Origin: Vibrio sp. BS-M-Sm-2
GTDB lineage: Bacteria; Pseudomonadota; Gammaproteobacteria; Enterobacterales; Vibrionaceae
NCBI RefSeq assembly: GCF_041504345.1
Contig: NZ_CP167894.1
Location: 3,100,001 to 3,164,000, forward strand
Direction: 5' to 3'
DNA length: 64,000 nt
In this document: positions 1 to 8,954 of the stretch, in pieces
How the letters are laid out: each line of letters begins with the position of its first letter
How positions within the stretch are numbered: position 1 is the first letter of the stretch
The notes under the pieces: generated by a model
The model's input: only the letters and a program-made list of their open reading frames with translations
The model's database searches: none
What the model was told of the DNA's origin: nothing
Made by a program: the position numbers and the translations under genes

Positions 1-2390
1 CGTATAAAGAGTGGGAAGCGAACTACCAAATCCTACCTGGTAAAGAGAAAGTCGTCGCTGAATTGCAAAAACTGGCTGAGAACGCAGACCATGTTTATCT
101 CGCAACCGATTTGGACCGCGAAGGAGAAGCTATCGCATGGCACCTTCGTGAGATCATCGGTGGCGATGAAACGCGATACAAGCGAGTGGTTTTTAACGAA
201 ATCACCAAGAATGCTATTCAACAAGCTTTCGAAACTCCAGGTGAGCTAAACATTGATGGCGTAAACGCACAACAAGCACGACGTTTTATGGACCGTGTTG
301 TTGGCTTTATGGTGTCACCTCTGCTTTGGAAAAAAGTAGCACGAGGCCTGTCCGCTGGCCGTGTTCAATCAGTAGCGGTAAAACTGCTGGTAGAGCGTGA
401 GCGCGAGATCAACGCCTTTATCCCTGAAGAGTTCTGGGATGTGCATGCTGATACTAAAACAGCAGAGAAAACCGACTTTAGACTGCAAGTAGCGCAGAAA
501 GACGGTGTTGCGTTTAAACCTGAAAATGAAGCGCAAACACAAGCTGCTGTTAGCGTTTTAGAAAAAGCGCAATATGAAGTATGTAAACGTGAAGACCGCC
601 CAACAAAGAGTAAGCCGTCTGCACCTTACATCACGTCGACGCTGCAGCAAGCGGCGAGTACGCGTCTTGGTTATGGCGTAAAGAAAACCATGATGTTGGC
701 TCAACGCCTGTATGAAGCGGGTTACATCACTTATATGCGTACTGACTCAACCAACTTGAGTTCAGAAGCTGTAGAAGCCGCTCGTGAATACATTGGTTCT
801 GAGTACGGCGCGCAATACCTTCCACCTAAAGCACTTGTATACGGCAGCAAAGAGGGCGCTCAAGAGGCCCACGAAGCGATTCGTCCTTCAAGTGTAGATG
901 TTAAGTCGGAAGATCTAAACGGCGTAGACGCAGACGCACACAAGCTTTATTCACTGATTTGGAATCAGTTCGTTGCGTGTCAAATGACGCCAGCTCAATA
1001 CGATTCAACGACAGTAAGCGTTAAAGCAGATGAGTACACGTTAAAAGCAAAAGGTCGTATCCTTAAATTTGATGGTTGGACTCGTGTTCAGCGTCCAATG
1101 GGTAAAAACGAAGATACGATCCTTCCAGCAGTACAGATCGGCGATAAGCTTGATTTGATCGCGCTAGACCCTAAACAGCACTTCACTAAGCCACCGGCTC
1201 GTTTCACTGAAGCGGCGCTAGTTAAAGAGCTTGAGAAGCGTGGTATTGGTCGTCCTTCAACATACGCATCAATCATCTCGACGATTCAAGATCGTGGTTA
1301 TGTAAAAGTTGAACAGCGTCGTTTCTATGCTGAGAAGATGGGTGAAATTGTTACTGACCGTCTAGACGGCAGCTTCAACGACCTAATGAACTACGACTTC
1401 ACTGCTCGTATGGAGCAGAAGTTGGACCAAATCGCAGAAGGCGAAGCAAGCTGGAAAGGCGTGCTAGATAACTTCTTCGAAGACTTTACTGGCGATTTGG
1501 AAAAAGCAGACTTAGACGAAGACGCTGGTGGTATGAAGCCAAATCATATCGTGGAAACCGATATTGAGTGTCCGACTTGTAGCCGTAAAATGGGCATTCG
1601 TACTGCTTCGACAGGCGTATTCCTTGGTTGTTCTGGTTATGCACTTCCTCCAAAAGAGCGTTGTAAGACAACAATCAACCTTGGTGATGAAGAGGGCATT
1701 ATCAACGTGCTTGAAGAAGACGTTGAAACAGCAGCACTTCGAGCTAAAAAGCGTTGTCCTATTTGTGAAACGGCAATGGATGCTTATCTAATCGATGATA
1801 AGCGTAAGATGCACGTATGTGGTAACAACCCGAACTGTGAAGGTTATGTGGTTGAACACGGTGAATTTAAAGTAAAAGGCTACGATGGTCCACTTGTTGA
1901 GTGTGACAAATGTGGTTCTGACATGGTTCTGAAGAACGGTCGTTTTGGTAAATACATGGATTGTACGAGTGAAGATTGTAAGAACACTCGTAAGATTCTG
2001 AAAAATGGCGAAGTAGCGCCACCGAAAGAAGACCCTGTACATTTTCCTGAACTTCCGTGTGAAAATTCAGACGCGTACTTTGTTCTTCGTGATGGTGCTT
2101 CTGGTCTATTTATGGCTGCGAGTAACTTCCCTAAATCACGTGAAACACGTGCACCATTGGTGGAAGAGCTGGTTCGTTTTAAAGACCGTATCTCGCCTAA
2201 GTTCCAGTACCTAACATCAGCGCCAGTTGCTGACCCTGATGGCAAGCCTACAGTGGTTCGTTTTAGTCGTAAGACCAAAGAAAACTACGTTCGTACTGAA
2301 GTAGATGGAAAACCGTCCGGTTGGACTGCGTTGTACATCGACGGTAAGTGGGAAGTTACGGATAAGCGTAAAAAGCCTAAAGAGAAGTAA
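1..2390 (+). CDS. topA: DNA topoisomerase I, 3' part (truncated by window edge)
   Basis: Type IA topoisomerase that relaxes negative supercoils by cutting and rejoining one strand. The reading frame is open from base 3, so the N-terminal part of the TOPRIM domain (roughly 100 residues by comparison with the family) lies outside the window. Visible are the TOPRIM acidic motif DLDREGEA near the start, the active-site tyrosine in YITYMRTDS (Tyr codon at 732-734), and the GRPSTYA motif. At the C-terminus are Cys-rich zinc-ribbon units (CPTC, CPIC and CDKC pairs, about bases 1570-1995) followed by a basic C-terminal repeat domain ending in a Lys-rich tail. An intrinsic terminator follows at once. 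Identification is secure; only the 5' end is missing because of the window. Confidence 0.97.
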   Translation, partial: YKEWEANYQILPGKEKVVAELQKLAENADHVYLATDLDREGEAIAWHLREIIGGDETRYKRVVFNEITKNAIQQAFETPGELNIDGVNAQQARRFMDRVVGFMVSPLLWKKVARGLSAGRVQSVAVKLLVEREREINAFIPEEFWDVHADTKTAEKTDFRLQVAQKDGVAFKPENEAQTQAAVSVLEKAQYEVCKREDRPTKSKPSAPYITSTLQQAASTRLGYGVKKTMMLAQRLYEAGYITYMRTDSTNLSSEAVEAAREYIGSEYGAQYLPPKALVYGSKEGAQEAHEAIRPSSVDVKSEDLNGVDADAHKLYSLIWNQFVACQMTPAQYDSTTVSVKADEYTLKAKGRILKFDGWTRVQRPMGKNEDTILPAVQIGDKLDLIALDPKQHFTKPPARFTEAALVKELEKRGIGRPSTYASIISTIQDRGYVKVEQRRFYAEKMGEIVTDRLDGSFNDLMNYDFTARMEQKLDQIAEGEASWKGVLDNFFEDFTGDLEKADLDEDAGGMKPNHIVETDIECPTCSRKMGIRTASTGVFLGCSGYALPPKERCKTTINLGDEEGIINVLEEDVETAALRAKKRCPICETAMDAYLIDDKRKMHVCGNNPNCEGYVVEHGEFKVKGYDGPLVECDKCGSDMVLKNGRFGKYMDCTSEDCKNTRKILKNGEVAPPKEDPVHFPELPCENSDAYFVLRDGASGLFMAASNFPKSRETRAPLVEELVRFKDRISPKFQYLTSAPVADPDGKPTVVRFSRKTKENYVRTEVDGKPSGWTALYIDGKWEVTDKRKKPKEK

Positions 2391-2406
2391 CTGAACGTTA
2401 TTGATG

Positions 2407-2434
2407 AAAAAGCAGCCATTAGGCTGCTTTTTTT
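2407..2434 (+). terminator. Intrinsic terminator of topA
   Basis: A 7-bp GC-rich stem (AGCAGCC / GGCTGCT) with a 4-base loop is followed by a run of seven T. It starts 17 bases after the topA stop codon. Confidence 0.9.
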
Positions 2435-2925
2435 GATCTCAACATGACTAAATATGCAACTTGTTGATTTGGTGTTTCGTCTGCGAGAATTTATTAAATT
2501 CACACTGCAAAATAAATAACAGAAATTAATCACATCTTCTTATGCAATTTTAACGAGAATGTAACTTAATTAAAATATTGTAACTCACAGATCAGCGTTT
2601 AGTTGTATACCTGATGTGTGTCGGGTGTTAATGTAATGTTTCGTCTGGACGATGTAGTGTGAGCTGCTTTAAGTCTTAGGAAAGCAATCAGCTCACGTAC
2701 CACAGAATGGCGTATTAAAAATTGAATTCGGCCGAAAAGTCGATAACGTATATAAAACCAAGTGCAAAGAATAGTGCACACATAACAACGTTTGGCTTAG
2801 GATATTGTCACTGTATGTGAATGGATATTCGCTAAATACCGAAATAAGTGTTGGTGCTCATCCCCCAGAGGAAGATACCTCTACGAGTACTAACATCGAC
2901 AAGCTATAGATATATGGAGAATAAA
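2435..2925 (+). promoter_or_regulatory. Long structured leader/promoter region of glgC
   Basis: About 490 bases hold no convincing gene. There is an inverted repeat at 2659-2696 (GTGAGCTG...CAGCTCAC). Several GGA motifs lie close to the glgC start: 2800-2802; 2823-2825, in the loop of GAAT-GGAT-ATTC; 2870-2872, in a small hairpin AGAGG-AAGATA-CCTCT; and 2916-2918, inside the glgC ribosome-binding site. GGA motifs in hairpins overlapping a Shine-Dalgarno are the hallmark of CsrA binding, and glgC is a known CsrA target in E. coli. The CsrA reading here is an inference. I do not assign a promoter. Confidence 0.45.
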
Positions 2926-4143
2926 ATGGCTGGTGTATTGGGAATGATTCTTGCTGGTGGTGAAGGCTCTCGCTTAAGACCTTTAACTGAATCTCGCAGC
3001 AAACCCTCGGTTCCTTTCGGTGGTAGTTACCGCTTAATTGATTTCGCTTTGAACAACTTCGTTAATGCTGATCTAATGAAGATCTACGTATTAACACAAT
3101 TTAAGTCACAGTCACTGTTCCACCATATGAAAAAAGGCTGGAATATCAGTGGTATAACAGACCGTTTCATCGACCCAATTCCTGCACAAATGCGTAAAGG
3201 AAAGCGTTGGTATGAAGGCACAGCAGATGCTATCTACCAAAACATGGGCTTTATGGAGTTGGAAGAACCTGATCAAGTCTGTATTTTTGGTTCAGACCAT
3301 ATCTATAAGATGGACATCAAACAGATGCTTGATTTCCATAAAGAGAAGAAAGCGGCTCTAACCGTTTCTGCACTGCGTATGCCGCTTGCTGAAGCATCAG
3401 AATTCGGTGTTATTGAGGTTGATGCTGATGGCCGTATGATTGGCTTTGAAGAGAAACCTGCAAATCCGAAGTCGATCCCGGGAGATCCAGAATCAGCGCT
3501 CGTTTCAATGGGCAACTACGTGTTCGAAGCGAAAGAGCTTTTTGCTGAACTAACGGAAGATGCTGATAGAGAAGGTTCGACACACGATTTCGGCAAAGAC
3601 ATTATTCCAAACATGTTCCCACGTGGTGATGTGTTTGTTTATGATTTCAGCACCAATCGTATTACTGGTGAGAAAGAAGAAGTTTACTGGCGCGATGTAG
3701 GTACGATTGACGCGTACTGGCAAGCGCACATGGACCTTCTTAAGAAAGATGCGCCATTCTCGCTATACAACCGTAAATGGCCTCTACACACTTATTACCC
3801 GCCACTACCACCTGCTACGTTTACTGATTCGGCAAATGGTCGAATTCAGATCATTGATAGTCTTGTTTGTAGCGGTAGTTACGTACGTGGTTCGCGTATT
3901 GAAAAGAGTGTACTGGGTTTCCGCAGCAATATCGCATCAGCGTGTGATATTAGCGAAAGTATCTTACTCGGTGATGTAAAAGTGGGTGAGGGTTGTATCC
4001 TGCGCCGCGTTATCATTGATAAAGATGCAGATATCGCACCGGGTACACAGATTGGTGTAAATCTGACAGAAGACAAAAAGCATTACCACGTATCTGACGA
4101 TGGTGTCGTAGTGATTTCTAAAGGAGCACGAGTTGGTTACTAA
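2926..4143 (+). CDS. glgC: Glucose-1-phosphate adenylyltransferase (ADP-glucose pyrophosphorylase)
   Basis: Makes ADP-glucose from glucose-1-phosphate and ATP, the committed and allosterically controlled step of bacterial glycogen synthesis, in the cytosol. The 405-residue protein has the N-terminal nucleotidyltransferase signature GGEGSRLRPLT, GTADAIYQN, the catalytic-Asp motif GSDHIYKMD, and a C-terminal left-handed beta-helix-like region. I chose ATG 2926 because GGAG at 2916-2919 sits six bases upstream. The frame stays open to 2848, and an in-frame ATG at 2914 would use no ribosome-binding site. The stop overlaps the start of glgA, so the two are co-transcribed and probably translationally coupled. 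Confidence 0.96.
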   Translation: MAGVLGMILAGGEGSRLRPLTESRSKPSVPFGGSYRLIDFALNNFVNADLMKIYVLTQFKSQSLFHHMKKGWNISGITDRFIDPIPAQMRKGKRWYEGTADAIYQNMGFMELEEPDQVCIFGSDHIYKMDIKQMLDFHKEKKAALTVSALRMPLAEASEFGVIEVDADGRMIGFEEKPANPKSIPGDPESALVSMGNYVFEAKELFAELTEDADREGSTHDFGKDIIPNMFPRGDVFVYDFSTNRITGEKEEVYWRDVGTIDAYWQAHMDLLKKDAPFSLYNRKWPLHTYYPPLPPATFTDSANGRIQIIDSLVCSGSYVRGSRIEKSVLGFRSNIASACDISESILLGDVKVGEGCILRRVIIDKDADIAPGTQIGVNLTEDKKHYHVSDDGVVVISKGARVGY

Positions 4144-5587
4144 GACTCTCTCGGTACTTTTTGTAGCGTCTGAAGTTGAAGGCTTGATTAAAAGTGGTGG
4201 CTTGGCTGATGTAGCCAAGGCACTGCCGAAAGCGTTGCAAACACTCGAACAGGACGTTCGAGTGACTATCCCCGCCTATAGAAATATTCCAAACATTGAT
4301 TCAGCAGAAGTTGTTTTATCGACTGAACTCGATCATTGGCCTCATACGGCTTACCAAGTGAAAAAACTGAGCGTAGAAGGCGTTCCAGTTTTTGGTATTG
4401 AATGTGCCAAATATTTCGACCGTCCTGAAATGTACGCTGAAAACAATCAAGCTTATGCTGATAATGGAGAGCGCTTCTCGTTCTTCAGTGCAGCCTGTCT
4501 TGATATGCTCCCTAAGCTTGGCTTCCAGCCTGATATCATTCATGCAAATGACTGGCATACAGGGTTTGTTCCTTTCTTGCTTAAGTCGCGTTATCAACAA
4601 CACGATTTCTTTGAAAATACGCGCAGTGTTATCTCGATTCACAATGCGGTTTTTAAAGGTGTGTTTGCCTACGATGAGCTGCAATGTCTTCCTGAAATGC
4701 ACAGTCGGAATGTTCCGGAAGCGGCCGTTAGTAATACACATGTGACTATGCTCAAAGCTGGTGTGCTGTGCGCAGATAAAGTGAACGCAGTAAGTCCAAC
4801 TTATGCGGAAGAGCTAAAAACAGAGCTCGGCAGTCACGGTATGGCGGCTGAGTTTCAACACAGAGCTTCTGATCTAGTCGGCATTTTGAATGGTTGCGAT
4901 TACGGAGCTTGGAACCCGGAAACAGACGCTTTCCTTCCTCGTAAATATAAAGCGACTAAGCACAGCATGGCTCGCGGAAAATCAGCTTGTAAGCAAAAGC
5001 TGCAACAAGACGTGGGTTTACCCGTTGCCGATTGCGCGGTTTATGGCATGGTTTGTCGCCTGACGAATCAAAAAGGCGTTCACTACTTACTGCCTATCAT
5101 CGATCAGTTCTTGAAAAACGACCTTCAGATTGTGATTGTCGGTACAGGTGATCCGGTTTTGGCGAGTCAGTTGAAAGAGCTATCAGCACTTCACTCAGAC
5201 AAGTTCTCATTCGTAGAAGCCTACAATAATGAACTAGCGCACTTGGTTGAAGCTGGCTCTGATTTCTTTTTGATGCCTTCTGAATTTGAACCTTGTGGTT
5301 TAAATCAAATCTATAGTATGGCTTATGGTACTTTGCCTATTGTTCGCTCTGTAGGCGGCTTAAAAGACAGTGTGAATGATTACGATCAGGATCCTGAGGT
5401 AGCGACAGGGTTTGCTTTTGAAGAGCCAACACCGCAAGCGCTACTGGCAGTATTGCATCGTTCATTGCTGCTTTATGCTCAAAATTCATCTGAAATTAAG
5501 CGTGTTCAGCTTTATGCAATGCAGCAAGATTTTAGTTGGGAAGATGCGGCAAAAGAATACCTTGTGATGTACCACTCTGCATTTTAA
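4133..5587 (+). CDS. glgA: Glycogen synthase (ADP-glucose type)
   Basis: Transfers glucose from ADP-glucose to the growing alpha-1,4-glucan chain; GT5-family glycosyltransferase acting right after GlgC. The 484-residue product shows the N-terminal KSGGLADV motif that binds ADP-glucose and the C-terminal EFEPCGLNQIYSM motif of the second Rossmann domain. Translation appears to start at TTG 4133, which overlaps the last 11 bases of glgC. An AAAGGAG ribosome-binding site at 4120-4126 lies inside glgC, and no ATG gives a full-length N-terminus. The TTG start and overlap suggest coupling to glgC. The other glycogen genes (branching enzyme, phosphorylase) are not in this window. Confidence 0.95.
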   Translation: MVTKTLSVLFVASEVEGLIKSGGLADVAKALPKALQTLEQDVRVTIPAYRNIPNIDSAEVVLSTELDHWPHTAYQVKKLSVEGVPVFGIECAKYFDRPEMYAENNQAYADNGERFSFFSAACLDMLPKLGFQPDIIHANDWHTGFVPFLLKSRYQQHDFFENTRSVISIHNAVFKGVFAYDELQCLPEMHSRNVPEAAVSNTHVTMLKAGVLCADKVNAVSPTYAEELKTELGSHGMAAEFQHRASDLVGILNGCDYGAWNPETDAFLPRKYKATKHSMARGKSACKQKLQQDVGLPVADCAVYGMVCRLTNQKGVHYLLPIIDQFLKNDLQIVIVGTGDPVLASQLKELSALHSDKFSFVEAYNNELAHLVEAGSDFFLMPSEFEPCGLNQIYSMAYGTLPIVRSVGGLKDSVNDYDQDPEVATGFAFEEPTPQALLAVLHRSLLLYAQNSSEIKRVQLYAMQQDFSWEDAAKEYLVMYHSAF

Positions 5588-5639
5588 CTTGCTGACTTAG
5601 CTTAAAAAGTTGGTTTATGAACAATTGCAGTTCTTAATA

Positions 5640-5677
5640 GAAGAAGGCACTCTGATAGCAGAGTGCCTTCTTGTTTT
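5640..5677 (+). terminator. Intrinsic terminator of glgCA
   Basis: A stem GAAGGCACTCTG / CAGAGTGCCTTC of about 12 bp with a short loop is followed by TTGTTTT. It lies about 55 bases after the glgA stop. Confidence 0.9.
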
Positions 5678-5831
5678 CTGGTCAGAGCACATCTCGTTTG
5701 CGAAGACAAAGCTTGCAAACTCATTTTAGTCATGTAGAAAAGGCAGGGTAGGTATTCACATGACTAATGTTAGGTTTGACACTATTATCACTTAAAGTTC
5801 TTAATAGCGTGATATCCTTGGTCATCGCCTC

Positions 5832-6671
5832 GTGATGAGGCAGAGCTCCACTCCAATAATTAAAGCGATAGGTATGTCTGAGAGTTTACTATTTCATAAA
5901 ACATTTACTCACCCTACGAGTGATGAGTGGGTTGTATTTGTGCATGGCGCAGGAGGCAGTTCCTCCATTTGGTTCAAGCAGATCAAAGCGTATAAGCAGC
6001 ACTTCAATTTGCTTCTCATCGACCTCAGAGGGCATGGTAAATCAGACAACATACTTAAAGAACTGATTTCGAATCGTTATACGTTCAAATCGGTGACGCT
6101 TGATATTCTTAAAGTGTTAGACCATCTCAAAATCCGCTCTGCGCACTTCGTGGGTATGTCTTTGGGCACGATTATCGTTCGCAACGTGGCTGAATTGGCT
6201 GCGAGCAGAGTGCGCTCTATGGTGCTTGGTGGTGCGGTTACTAAACTTAACACTCGCTCTCAAGTCTTAATCAAATTAGGAAACCTGAGTAAGCACATTA
6301 TTCCTTATATGTGGTTATACAGCTTATTTGCTTATGTTGTGATGCCGCAAAAAAGTCAGAAAGAGTCACGTCACTTGTTTATCCGCGAAGCTAAAAAGCT
6401 GTGCCAAAAAGAGTTTAAACGTTGGTTTATCCTCACAGCTGACGTAAATCCATTGATGAAGTACTTCAAAGACAGAGAGTTGCCGATTCCAACTTTGTAT
6501 TTGATGGGTGAACGCGATTATATGTTCATCAAGCCTGTTAAAGAAATGGTGGAAGCGCATGAGTCGAGTGAGTTGGTAGAAATCGCTAACTGTGGGCATG
6601 TATGTAATGTCGAAAACCCTGAAGAATTCAATCAACAATCTATCGCTTTTATTCAAAAGCAAATTCAGTGA
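5832..6671 (+). CDS. Alpha/beta-hydrolase fold protein
   Basis: Soluble alpha/beta hydrolase with no visible signal peptide and unknown substrate. The oxyanion motif VFVHGAGGSS is followed by the nucleophile elbow GMSLGT (Ser), an acid in MGERDYMF, and the catalytic His in NCGHVCNVENP, so the triad appears complete. The start is uncertain. GTG 5832 (with ATG 5835) gives 279 residues but has no clear ribosome-binding site. ATG 5874 gives 265 residues beginning MSESLLFHKTF, which fits the fold better but also has only a weak purine-rich stretch. It is a single-gene transcript, flanked by the glgA terminator and a bidirectional terminator. Esterase, thioesterase and haloperoxidase-like roles are all possible. 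Confidence 0.8.
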   Translation: MMRQSSTPIIKAIGMSESLLFHKTFTHPTSDEWVVFVHGAGGSSSIWFKQIKAYKQHFNLLLIDLRGHGKSDNILKELISNRYTFKSVTLDILKVLDHLKIRSAHFVGMSLGTIIVRNVAELAASRVRSMVLGGAVTKLNTRSQVLIKLGNLSKHIIPYMWLYSLFAYVVMPQKSQKESRHLFIREAKKLCQKEFKRWFILTADVNPLMKYFKDRELPIPTLYLMGERDYMFIKPVKEMVEAHESSELVEIANCGHVCNVENPEEFNQQSIAFIQKQIQ

Positions 6672-6717
6672 TTATCTAGGTTCTTTATCAGAACAGATGT
6701 TTGAATAGAATTAAAAT

Positions 6718-6751
6718 AAAAACGGGAAGCTAATTTTAGCTTCCCGTTTTT
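6718..6751. terminator. Bidirectional terminator between convergent genes
   Basis: AAAACGGGAAGCTA...TAGCTTCCCGTTTT forms a long stem with A and T runs on both sides. It can end the hydrolase gene on the + strand and the DUF2007 gene on the - strand. Confidence 0.9.
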
Positions 6752-6802
6752 ATTTGGAGGTTGTCTTTTACAGAATCATTTTCTGTAATAATGGAAACTC
6801 TG

Positions 6803-7120
6803 CTATTCAGGTGAAGCAGCGCCGCACTGCCAGCATGAACCAAATTGAGCTTCGTTAACTTCATGACATTTACTACAACGCCACTCTTCATAGATAATAG
6901 AATCTTGCTGTTTTTGGTAGTCATTAACAATCGTGCGGGCTTTACTGGCCAATTCTGGCTCATATAACCATACGTAAGGGTCAGTTTCTTCTGTGAATGG
7001 GATTTCACCTTTCAAACCAAACAAACCCTCCCCACGGACTTCACACGCAATATTCTCACTTTCTAGTAATCCACAGATGATGTGGGCTTCTGTCGGATTC
7101 GATGCACTGAAGATCTTCAT
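6803..7120 (-). CDS. DUF2007-type small protein with C-terminal zinc ribbon
   Basis: A 105-residue cytosolic protein. The N-terminal two thirds match the DUF2007 'putative signal transducing protein' pattern: it begins MKIFSASNPTEAHI and contains LLESENIACEVRGEGLFG. The C-terminus has two CxxC pairs (CSKCHE and CWQCGAA) spaced like a zinc ribbon. Function is not known for the family. It lies 46 bases downstream of the TVP38-type membrane protein gene on the same strand, so the two are probably co-transcribed. The bidirectional terminator at 6718-6751 ends the unit. Confidence 0.8.
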   Translation of the reverse strand: MKIFSASNPTEAHIICGLLESENIACEVRGEGLFGLKGEIPFTEETDPYVWLYEPELASKARTIVNDYQKQQDSIIYEEWRCSKCHEVNEAQFGSCWQCGAASPE

Positions 7121-7138
7121 TGAAATAGAACCTTATCT

Positions 7139-7173
7139 GGCTATATGCGTTATTTAGCTATATACGTTATTCA
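7139..7173. repeat. 17-bp near-perfect tandem duplication in intergenic spacer
   Basis: Bases 7140-7156 and 7157-7173 are two adjacent 17-base copies of gctatatRcgttattYa that differ at two positions. The second copy runs into the end of the TVP38 gene. It looks like replication slippage; no function is apparent. Confidence 0.7.
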
Positions 7174-7847
7174 GCCACTGGTGTTGAGCGAAACTTCCCC
7201 ATCAACCACTTAGCAATAATTGGGAATATACCCAGTAATGCAAATGACAATAGTACTGAAGGCGACACGATGCCCGAAAGTGAATCAATTTCTGCGAGTT
7301 GAGTACCTGCATTCAAGAAAACAGCAGTACCCGGCAACATCCCGATTTGACTCGTAATGTAGTAACGACTCACCGACATAGGAGTTAGACCCATCAACAG
7401 GTTGATAAGGAAGAATGGGAATACAGGAATTAGACGCAGAGAAAACAAGTAAAATGCGCCGTCTTTTTCAACGCCCTTGTTAATTGTCGCTAACTTGTCA
7501 CCAAACTTGGTTTGAATCCAGTCACGTAACAGATAGCGGCTACTTAGAAAAGCGAGGGTAGCACCAATTGCACTTGCGAAAGATACCAGCAGTAAACTAT
7601 TCCAGAAGCCAAATAGAGCAGCTCCAAGCAGGGTAACAACAGCGGCGCCAGGAATTGAGAAAGCAGTGATCATTACATACGCAACAAAATAGATAGCGGC
7701 GGCGGCAATAAAGTTGCTGTCAATGTAGTCATTTAAAACGGCTTGTTGGGCCTTGGCATTTTCAAGCGTGAGGTATTGGCCAAAATTGACGCCTAACAAG
7801 ACGATGATTACTACCAATATAATACCCAATATCATTTTCTTACTCAT
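7167..7847 (-). CDS. TVP38/TMEM64 (DedA-superfamily) membrane protein
   Basis: A 226-residue inner-membrane protein of the SNARE-associated/VTT family, implicated in lipid or envelope homeostasis; the exact role is unknown. An N-terminal transmembrane helix (MILGIILVVIIVLLGV) is followed by the typical re-entrant region AFSIPGAAVVTLLGAALFG and the conserved R-x-I-P-x-F-P segment RLIPVFPFFLIN, then two or three more hydrophobic helices. I chose the ATG at 7847 because GAGGAAG lies seven bases upstream. The open frame extends to 7940, but that stretch overlaps the tfoY terminator. Likely operon with the DUF2007 gene downstream. Confidence 0.85.
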   Translation of the reverse strand: MSKKMILGIILVVIIVLLGVNFGQYLTLENAKAQQAVLNDYIDSNFIAAAAIYFVAYVMITAFSIPGAAVVTLLGAALFGFWNSLLLVSFASAIGATLAFLSSRYLLRDWIQTKFGDKLATINKGVEKDGAFYLFSLRLIPVFPFFLINLLMGLTPMSVSRYYITSQIGMLPGTAVFLNAGTQLAEIDSLSGIVSPSVLLSFALLGIFPIIAKWLMGKFRSTPVAE

Positions 7848-7925
7848 TGATACTTCCTCTAAATTTTCAATGCATACCGATAGTATAGATAGACAGGCAA
7901 AGCTTAGATTAACTTTCAGTAGATA

Positions 7926-7952
7926 TAAAAAAAGCCGCAAAAATGCGGCTTA
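7926..7952 (-). terminator. Intrinsic terminator of tfoY
   Basis: Read on the - strand, AGCCGCA-TTTT-TGCGGCT is followed by a run of seven T. It lies about 30 bases past the tfoY stop and separates it from the TVP38 gene. Confidence 0.9.
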
Positions 7953-7980
7953 GTTATGTAGATAGTTTGCACTGACAATG

Positions 7981-8571
7981 CTAATTGACGCGATTGATAA
8001 GCTCTTCACGACGCTGCTGCGGTATAACTGACCAATGTGTACCATTGATCGCACCTTCTAGCGCCCAAAGTAGTTCAATACTGACAGAAGACGCATGCGA
8101 TTCCTTGATGGCGTTAAATGCGTTTACAGAGCCTGATTCATATAAACGTTCTACGGAATCGATCCCTGCTTTTTTCAACATGCGTTCAGTAGCGAGTCGA
8201 AGGTTAGGCAGATCTTTGAGTCGAGTAGGCTTAGCAGAAGACTGCTCGGCTTTTTCTTCTTTAGCAAAACCTAGAGACGTGGTTGCAAGCTGCAAGATTT
8301 TTTCTTGGTCTTGCCACAGGCCTTCAGGTAAAGCGAAATATTTAGTAACGACAGGGAAACCACGTTTTTTGTAGACGTACGGTTGAAACCCTTGTTGTTC
8401 GAATTGTTTTGTTGTGCATTTTTCTGCTCGTATGTGCAGCTGGTCATTTACAACCAGAGCAAACATAGTGTCATCAGCAAAAAGACCGAAGCCACCAAAC
8501 ATTGAGCGTGATTTTATTTTTCCTAGGGGCTCAAATAACTTCATTGAGTCCTTTAGTATCGGTTTATCCAT
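7981..8571 (-). CDS. tfoY: TfoX/Sxy-family DNA transformation/motility regulator, TfoY type
   Basis: A 196-residue cytosolic regulator. The N-terminal TfoX domain begins [20 protein letters not shown] and contains [17 protein letters not shown] linker of about 20 residues is followed by the C-terminal helix-hairpin-helix-like TfoX_C domain ([20 protein letters not shown]... [20 protein letters not shown]). Vibrios carry two paralogues. This one is assigned TfoY because a GEMM-I c-di-GMP riboswitch lies in its leader and purR is its upstream neighbour, as in V. cholerae VC1722. TfoY is known there to induce motility and type VI secretion rather than chitin-induced competence. Assignment to TfoY over TfoX rests on context. 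Confidence 0.9.
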   Translation of the reverse strand: MDKPILKDSMKLFEPLGKIKSRSMFGGFGLFADDTMFALVVNDQLHIRAEKCTTKQFEQQGFQPYVYKKRGFPVVTKYFALPEGLWQDQEKILQLATTSLGFAKEEKAEQSSAKPTRLKDLPNLRLATERMLKKAGIDSVERLYESGSVNAFNAIKESHASSVSIELLWALEGAINGTHWSVIPQQRREELINRVN

Positions 8572-8696
8572 GTTATTTATCTCGGTGTATTTGAACTACG
8601 CCACCAAATAAGCAGGTCCGAGAGATTAGCAAAATGTTGCAATTAAATTGTCAATAAGCCGTAAATTACTAAATTATTAGTACTTACTGCATTTTG

Positions 8697-8783
8697 CCAT
8701 CGGTAACCCCGCTACCATACCAACGAGTGGTTTAGGCCGGAAGCTTTGCGTCTCACTTTTTCAAGTGGTTTGCCCTGTGCGTG
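8697..8783 (-). ncRNA. GEMM-I (c-di-GMP-I, Vc1-type) riboswitch
   Basis: Read on the - strand the element starts CACGCACAGGGCAAACC and continues through an AAAG-rich loop, the motif GACGCAAAGC, the GGCCTAAACC segment and a closing GGTAGCGGGGTTACCGATGG. Together these match the GEMM-I aptamer consensus in order, including the GCAAA-type tetraloop-receptor parts and the P1b/P2 pairings. About 125 bases separate it from the tfoY start, leaving room for an expression platform. No strong intrinsic terminator is visible there, so translational control or antitermination cannot be told apart by eye. A promoter should lie near 8785-8830; TATTCT just upstream on the - strand is a candidate -10. Confidence 0.95.
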
Positions 8784-8901
8784 ACTGATTGAATAGAATA
8801 AAGTTTTTGTTGAATGAGGCTCACAGTTGATATTTCAAAATGTGATGTTGCTTCAATTAATGATCTTTCCTTTGTGCATATGAGTTCATTATAGCTGTTG
8901 A

Positions 8902-8930
8902 TAAAAAAAGCGCACCTAAAGGTGCGCTTG
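8902..8930 (-). terminator. Intrinsic terminator of purR
   Basis: On the - strand, AGCGCACC-TTTA-GGTGCGCT is followed by seven T. It lies about 25 bases after the purR stop and upstream of the riboswitch promoter region. Confidence 0.9.
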
Positions 8931-8954
8931 ATGCAATTAAACTCGAGTTGTCAA

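Noticed and set aside
2599..2781. Short - strand frame in the glgC leader
   Set aside because: No ribosome-binding site, atypical composition and no recognisable similarity; the region looks regulatory.
2805..2822. TCAC...GTGA near glgC as a CRP site
   Set aside because: The half-sites are in the reverse order to the CRP consensus (TGTGA-N6-TCACA).
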